64,000 nucleotides of DNA, taken from positions 1,400,322 through 1,464,321 of the forward strand of contig NC_018015.1 in assembly GCF_000265525.1 (NCBI RefSeq). The letters run 5' to 3'. The translations under genes and the position numbers were made by a program. This DNA is from Thermococcus cleftensis (GTDB lineage Archaea; Methanobacteriota_B; Thermococci; Thermococcales; Thermococcaceae). Below the pieces are notes generated by a model. That model saw only the letters and a list, made by a program, of their open reading frames with translations, ran no database searches and was not told the origin of the DNA. Below, piece after piece: positions 59,551-64,000 of this stretch (its first letter is position 1; each line of letters starts with the position of its first letter).

Positions 59551-60794
59551 CGTGGCTGGTTCTGCTCACCCTGGCCCCGTTCTCGCTGGCAATCCTAACG
59601 GGCGTCGTCGGGCTGGCCTACGCCAGCTTTATCCCAGCGTCGGTTCTTGTTTACGGCATTCTCTCGGAACCTCCCTCCGGCATCGTCGTCGAGAGGGACG
59701 TTGGGAGCAGAAAGCTGGCTGTGGGGGGGACGGCGGAAGTTAGGGTTCGCCTGGTGGTCGAGGGAGGTTCCGGCTTCGTGTTCATTGGAGACGTCACCTC
59801 GCCCGGGCTGGAGGTGGTGGGAAAGAACAGGCACGTCTTCTTCAAGAAGCCCGGGAAAAGGCTGGTCGTGGAGTACAGCTATAAGATCCACCCCCTAAAA
59901 AAGGGTTCCCACTCCCTTTCGCCGGTTGAGGTAATAGGGCGGGACTTTCTGGGGATAAAGGACGGAACCTACGTTCTGGCCGGGGAGGAGGTGGAGATCG
60001 AGGCTTATCCCAGGGTTGGCGGGATTCGGAGGCTGATTCTTTCAAAGCTCCGGACCAGGGAGAGGAGGGCCTCGAACCACGTGGCACCTCTGGGGCCGAC
60101 TTCGACGGACTTCAGGGAGATAAGGGAGTACCGGCCTGGGGATTCTCTCAGGACGATAAACTGGAAAGCAACCGCGCGGCTTGGGAAGGTTCTCGTCAAT
60201 GAGTACGAGCCCGAAGGACGCGCCACCGTGATGGTTTACCTGGACACGACGGAGAGTACGGCGGTTGGAAGCGCTTTCCATGGCTCTCTTGAAAGCTCCT
60301 TGGGTCTCGTTATGTCCCTCGTGAGCCTTCTCCTCAGAAACGACTTCAAGGTGGGCCTCTATCTCGTGGGCTCCCGGAGAATTATCACGCCGAGAAGCGG
60401 GGTTCAGGCGGTATCAACGTTCGCCCGGGCCGTGCTGTCCGCTGGCCCGTCGGTCCACCACGAGGAATCGCTTCCCCTTGCGGTTGAGCGCTCCAGAACC
60501 TCGGTGAGGGGAGGGGTGGCGGTGGCTGTTCTCGTGACCAATCTGACCCCCTACAACCTTGATGATGTCAAAAACGCCATCGAGAGGCTCAGGGCCGCGT
60601 TCGACTGTAGGGTAGTGGTGGTGGACGTTAATCCGTACGGGCAGTTTGGAGACGTTCCGCTCGCGCTCTCTGCCCTCCACAAGGAAGGACTCTCCGAGGA
60701 CCTAAAGGCATCGGTGGTTCACTGGAATCCACTGGAGGAGGACGTTGGAGTGGCTGTGAAAAAGGTCGTGGGGGGTGTTTTCAGTGCGCTTTGA
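59538..60794 (+). CDS. DUF58-domain membrane protein
   Basis: A 418-residue protein. Two N-terminal TM helices (LTWLVLLTLAPFSLAILTGVVG and ASFIPASVLVYGILSE) precede an extracytoplasmic beta region. The DUF58 signature YRPGDSLRTINWKATARLGKVLVNEYE is near residue 195-222, followed by a von Willebrand-like segment (MVYLDTTESTAVGS). DUF58 proteins are the usual partners of MoxR ATPases. The next gene starts inside its end. Confidence 0.92.
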   Translation: MERLTWLVLLTLAPFSLAILTGVVGLAYASFIPASVLVYGILSEPPSGIVVERDVGSRKLAVGGTAEVRVRLVVEGGSGFVFIGDVTSPGLEVVGKNRHVFFKKPGKRLVVEYSYKIHPLKKGSHSLSPVEVIGRDFLGIKDGTYVLAGEEVEIEAYPRVGGIRRLILSKLRTRERRASNHVAPLGPTSTDFREIREYRPGDSLRTINWKATARLGKVLVNEYEPEGRATVMVYLDTTESTAVGSAFHGSLESSLGLVMSLVSLLLRNDFKVGLYLVGSRRIITPRSGVQAVSTFARAVLSAGPSVHHEESLPLAVERSRTSVRGGVAVAVLVTNLTPYNLDDVKNAIERLRAAFDCRVVVVDVNPYGQFGDVPLALSALHKEGLSEDLKASVVHWNPLEEDVGVAVKKVVGGVFSAL

Positions 60795-61659
60795 GCTTTC
60801 GCTCCGCCGTGTTGAGTACCTCCTGGTGGCGGTCTCTTCCCTTCCCTTGGCGTGGCTGTTCTCCCACCGAACGGGGGGTTTCCTGGTATCTGCTTACCTT
60901 CACGAGCTCATCGGGGTTTGGATTTCCCCGTTTCCTCTCCTGCTTCTGGTCTCTGCTCTTCTTTCCCTGGGCCTTTACCTGTTCGCGGAGAGCGCTCTGA
61001 AGACCGTTGGAATTCAGTTCGCCCTGTACCTCCTCCCCTCCCTCTACGGACTTCCAGTGGGACTGCTCACAGGGTACACGCTGGGAGGAGTTCTCTACAT
61101 CACCGTCCTGCTGATTGTCAGTCACATTGACTGGATAACTCAGGAAAGCGAGACGGCATTACGCGCCGGAATATCTCGGGAAGAGCTTGAATCCTCCGCG
61201 TTATCTGCCATTAAGGAAGCTCTCTTTCCGGTTCCCCTCGGCGCGGGCTACCTTTTCCTGGTCCTCCGCTGGAGCTCCTGGGCAGAATCGCCCGAAAGGG
61301 CCTTCCCTTTCTATCTCCTCACACCGTTCCTGCTGGGTGCGGCGGTTGCGGTGGCCTCTTCGTTCTCCCGGGCCAAGGGAGAGAAGCTGGAAGATGCCTC
61401 CGAAACGTTTCTCGTGCTGAGGACGTACATGACGGCGGGCGATTCTTTCACCGTCGAGTACCTCGGCAGGGACGAGAGGGGGATTACGCTTGGTTTGATG
61501 GGTGGTTCACCGGTAAAAAGGCCTGTTCTGCTCAGGCTTGGCTGGGAGGAGGGCGTTCCTGCGGTGGTGGTGCTTAGATCCCCCTGGGAGACTCGGATTC
61601 TCACGAAGGAAAAAGAGTGGGTGGAGGGGGGCAAGAGATACGTTCTCTTTATGGCCTAA
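60784..61659 (+). CDS. Polytopic membrane protein, last gene of the MoxR operon
   Basis: A 291-residue protein with about six TM helices (for example SLPLAWLFSHRTGGFLVSAYL, FPLLLLVSALLSLGLYLFA, YTLGGVLYITVLLIVSHI, FYLLTPFLLGAAVAVASSF) and a small C-terminal beta domain (about 210-291). Start at GTG 60784 is preferred because GGGGGGTG lies six bases upstream; GTG 60775 is alternative. The gene overlaps the DUF58 gene. Function unknown; it converges with S-adenosylhomocysteine hydrolase. Confidence 0.78.
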   Translation: MRFELSLRRVEYLLVAVSSLPLAWLFSHRTGGFLVSAYLHELIGVWISPFPLLLLVSALLSLGLYLFAESALKTVGIQFALYLLPSLYGLPVGLLTGYTLGGVLYITVLLIVSHIDWITQESETALRAGISREELESSALSAIKEALFPVPLGAGYLFLVLRWSSWAESPERAFPFYLLTPFLLGAAVAVASSFSRAKGEKLEDASETFLVLRTYMTAGDSFTVEYLGRDERGITLGLMGGSPVKRPVLLRLGWEEGVPAVVVLRSPWETRILTKEKEWVEGGKRYVLFMA

Positions 61660-61661
61660 GA

Positions 61662-62933
61662 TCAAGTTCCGTGCTCCCAGCTCTCAAGGTATTTTCTCTG
61701 CTCCTCCGTGAGCTCCTCAATCCTTATTCCCATCGCTCTCAGCTTGATTCTCGCCACCATCTCGTCGATCTCCCTTGGAAGGACGTAGACCTTTGGCTCA
61801 AGCCTCTCGTGGTTTTCCTTTATGTACTCGGCGGCCTTAGCCTGCAGGGCGAAGCTCATATCCATTATCTCCGCCGGGTGGCCGTCGGCCGCGGCGAGGT
61901 TCACCAGCCTGCCCTCCGCTAGGAGGTACAGCCTCCTTCCATCTGCCAGCTTGTACTCGGTGATGTTGGGCCTCGGCTCGCTTATCTCAACGGCCAGCTC
62001 CTCCAGGTCCGGCTTCCATATCTCCACGTCGAAGTGGCCCGCGTTAGCCATTATAACGCCGTCCTTCATCAGCTCGAAGTGCTCCCTGCGAATACACTTT
62101 ATGTTGCCCGTTGATGTAACGAAGATGTCGCCTACCTTCGCCGCCTCATTCATGTCCATGACCAGGAACCCGTCCATTCTCGCTTCTAACGCTCTAATCG
62201 GGTCGACCTCCACAACTATGACCGTCGCTCCCAGTCCCCGGGCGCGCATCGCTATGCCCCTTCCGCACCAGCCGTAGCCGACAACGACGACGTTCTTGCC
62301 TGCCACCAAAAGGTTGGTGGTTCTTATTATCCCGTCCCAGGTCGATTGTCCCGTCCCGTAGCGGTTGTCGAAGAGGTATTTCGTGTAGCTGTCGTTCACC
62401 GCTATTATCGGGAACTTCAGCACGCCGTCCCTCTCCATCGCGCGGAGCCTTATAACGCCCGTTGTTGTCTCCTCGCTCGCGCCCCAGATTTCGTCGATAA
62501 GCTCTCCCCTCTCTCGGTGAACAACGCTTATCATGTCTGCCCCGTCGTCGATGATGATGTTGGGCCTTATGTCCAGAGCGCGGTGCATGTTCTCGTAGTA
62601 CTCCTCCCGGCTCTCTCCCCGAATCGCGTAGACCTTCACCCCTGCCTTCGCCAGAGCCGCGACGACGTCGTCCTGCGTTGACAGCGGATTGCTCGCGGCG
62701 GCGGAAACCTCTGCACCGCCCGCCTTCAGGGTTAGGAGCAGAAAAGCGGTCTTCATCTCAAGGTGTAGCGTGGTCGCTATCCTTATCCCTTTGAATGGCT
62801 TTCTCTTTTCGAAATCGGCCCTTATATGCTGAAGGACCGGCATGAACCTTGACACCCAGTCAATTTTTTTCTCCCCGCTCGGGGCGAGGGAGATGTCCTT
62901 GACGCAGTAGTCCTTCGTGCATTCCACGGCCAT
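61662..62933 (-). CDS. ahcY: S-adenosyl-L-homocysteine hydrolase
   Basis: A 423-residue NAD-dependent enzyme cleaving S-adenosylhomocysteine to adenosine and homocysteine, relieving product inhibition of methyltransferases. Conserved: [33 protein letters not shown] (catalytic region), the NAD site [21 protein letters not shown], and VTSTGN. The archaeal form is shorter than the eukaryotic and ends with a Tyr-containing tail. TATA TTTAAAAACC at about 62944-62950 on the minus strand places transcription start near the ATG. Divergent from the cyclase-family gene by 48 bases. Confidence 0.97.
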   Translation of the reverse strand: MAVECTKDYCVKDISLAPSGEKKIDWVSRFMPVLQHIRADFEKRKPFKGIRIATTLHLEMKTAFLLLTLKAGGAEVSAAASNPLSTQDDVVAALAKAGVKVYAIRGESREEYYENMHRALDIRPNIIIDDGADMISVVHRERGELIDEIWGASEETTTGVIRLRAMERDGVLKFPIIAVNDSYTKYLFDNRYGTGQSTWDGIIRTTNLLVAGKNVVVVGYGWCGRGIAMRARGLGATVIVVEVDPIRALEARMDGFLVMDMNEAAKVGDIFVTSTGNIKCIRREHFELMKDGVIMANAGHFDVEIWKPDLEELAVEISEPRPNITEYKLADGRRLYLLAEGRLVNLAAADGHPAEIMDMSFALQAKAAEYIKENHERLEPKVYVLPREIDEMVARIKLRAMGIRIEELTEEQRKYLESWEHGT

Positions 62934-62980
62934 CACCGCAGGGTTTTTAATCTGGAGGGTTAAAAAGGGTTGGTGTGGCT

Positions 62981-63556
62981 ATGATAGTTGACCTCTCCGT
63001 CCCAATCTCAGAGGACACGTCCGTCTATCCAGACGACCCGCCGGTGAGCGTCAGGCTCTGGGCGGTCATCGACAGGGACGGTTACTACATGAACGTTCTG
63101 AAGATGGGCGAGCACACCGGAACCCACGTCGATGCTCCGGCCCACTTTGTTCCCGACGGCAAAACCATCGACGAGATGCCACTCGAACGCTTCATGGGGG
63201 AGGGCCTCGTTCTGGACGTCAGGAACGGCGATGGAAAGATCAGGCTCGATGAGATACCAGACTCTGGCTACTATGACAGGATCGTCCTGTTCCTGACGGG
63301 CGGGCGGGAGCTTTCGCCCGAGGTGGCGCTCTTCCTAGTGGCAGAAGGTGTCAAAGCCGTCGGTACCGATGCGATGAGCATCGGCGATGAGGCCGTCCAC
63401 AGGATACTCCTGAGTGAAGAGGTCCCCATCTTCGAGAACCTCGTCAACCTTGATTCCCTCATCGGCAGGAGGTTCACCTTTGTGGGTCTTCCCCTGAGAA
63501 TAGAGGGCGGCTCGGGAAGTCCCGTCCGGGCCGTGGCCATTATAGGACGGGATTGA
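62981..63556 (+). CDS. Cyclase-family metal hydrolase (kynurenine formamidase-like)
   Basis: A 191-residue protein with the cyclase family motif HTGTHVDAPAHF (His45, His49, Asp51, His55 as metal ligands) and the start IVDLSVPISEDTSVYPDDPP. Family members include KynB (N-formylkynurenine hydrolase), isatin hydrolase and polyketide-cyclase-like enzymes. No tryptophan-degradation genes are nearby, so substrate is open. ATG 62981 is preferred over GTG 62975 because GGTTGGTGTGG precedes it. Confidence 0.88.
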   Translation: MIVDLSVPISEDTSVYPDDPPVSVRLWAVIDRDGYYMNVLKMGEHTGTHVDAPAHFVPDGKTIDEMPLERFMGEGLVLDVRNGDGKIRLDEIPDSGYYDRIVLFLTGGRELSPEVALFLVAEGVKAVGTDAMSIGDEAVHRILLSEEVPIFENLVNLDSLIGRRFTFVGLPLRIEGGSGSPVRAVAIIGRD

Positions 63557-63779
63557 ACGGGGTTTGATGAACTGCCACAGATTCTTCTTTCTTTCCGCGT
63601 TTTAACCTCGACGGGCTTTCGTTAAACGCAATTAAACGTTGTGAAACCTTCATTAACGGTTAAAAAATGGAAACCGATTTTCAGAGCTTTTTTCTAAACA
63701 ATCGCCAACGTAAATTGACGATTTCCTGAAAAAAGCTTAAATAGACCTTTTTTCATAGGGAGGGCTGAGGTGAAGAGCT

Positions 63780-64000
63780 ATGATGGGTAAGAAAGTGGTG
63801 GCGGTCCTGTTCGGACTGCTGATGTTGGCGATGCCGTTCACGATCAGCAGCGTCAGTGCTGAGACGAGCGTGACAGTCATACTCGTGAGCGACAACGCGG
63901 CCGATAAGGCCATTGCGGAGTACCTCGCCAACGAGACGGGGGCTGTGGTTGTCACGACGACGTGGGGAACTTACGACCCGAACGTTACGGCTGAGATCAT
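63780..64000 (+). CDS. Secreted protein, N-terminal part (cell-wall-binding repeat 2-like)
   Basis: The gene runs off the window; 73 residues are visible. MMGKKVVAVLFGLLMLAMPFTISSVSAE is a clear signal peptide. The mature part starts TSVTVILVSDNAADKAIAEYLANE and resembles the start of CWB2-type surface proteins common in Thermococcales, with alternating VILVS/VVVTT strands. AAAAGCTTAAATAGACC (about 63731-63747) is the promoter, GAGGTGAAGAG the ribosome binding site. Confidence 0.8.
   Translation, partial: MMGKKVVAVLFGLLMLAMPFTISSVSAETSVTVILVSDNAADKAIAEYLANETGAVVVTTTWGTYDPNVTAEI

Overview
The window is archaeal chromosomal DNA, almost certainly from a GC-rich Thermococcus (Thermococcales). 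Evidence: archaeal histone, TFB, Gar1, eS17 and the KEOPS subunit Cgi121; a form III RuBisCO whose carbamylated lysine falls at residue 189; a myo-inositol phosphate synthase next to the bifunctional IPCT/DIPPS enzyme that makes di-myo-inositol phosphate, a hyperthermophile solute; the tungstate transporter WtpABC; Hel308 helicase; and compact operons with TATA boxes, GGTGAT-type ribosome binding sites and many GTG/TTG starts.

Layout. 1-1395: end of a peptide ABC transporter operon. 1.4-6.5 kb: hypothetical gene, Hel308, a UPF0200 kinase, a ZIP transporter, a COG1325 RNA-binding protein. 6.5-9.5 kb: a five-gene leftward operon (two DUF2178 membrane proteins, an XRE repressor, an ABC exporter) with two tandem palindromic operators. 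9.5 kb: tRNA-Leu(TAG). 9.9-13.4 kb: MFS transporter, GDT1-like half protein, aminotransferase, Cgi121. 13.5-16.2 kb: cell division and segregation cluster (ribbon-helix-helix protein, FtsZ, ParA-type ATPase, its small partner). 16.3-21.8 kb: RibL-like, PUA protein, PyrF, DUF4443 regulator, inositol-phosphate genes, Dph6. 21.8-26.8 kb: a large Thr-rich lipoprotein divergent from an ABC exporter. 26.8-30.7 kb: Mth938-like, Nudix, a predicted C/D box guide RNA, PfkB, Gar1, TFB, phosphodiesterase, histone. 31-34 kb: RuBisCO, thymidine kinase, wHTH regulator, eS17.

34.1-38.8 kb is an AT-richer accessory island holding a 5-methylcytosine methyltransferase, an unrecognised 349-residue protein, a small wHTH regulator, a Mig-type thymine/uracil-mismatch glycosylase lacking the iron-sulfur cluster, and a PD-(D/E)xK nuclease with an EVE/PUA-like N-terminal domain. 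It reads as a complete m5C modification / restriction / deamination-repair system adapted to high temperature and is the strongest candidate here for an undescribed system.

38.8-47.1 kb is housekeeping and conserved hypothetical genes with one decayed gene near 40.1-40.4 kb. 47.1-51 kb has two tandem DUF234-type ATPases with a shared recombined C-terminal module and an odd membrane-anchored protein. 51-54.7 kb: WtpABC followed by a 38-residue six-cysteine protein and a TrmO-like gene with an apparent frameshift. 54.7-61.7 kb: a secreted caspase-like protein divergent from a five-gene MoxR/DUF58 envelope operon. 61.7-64 kb: S-adenosylhomocysteine hydrolase, a cyclase-family hydrolase, and the start of a secreted protein.
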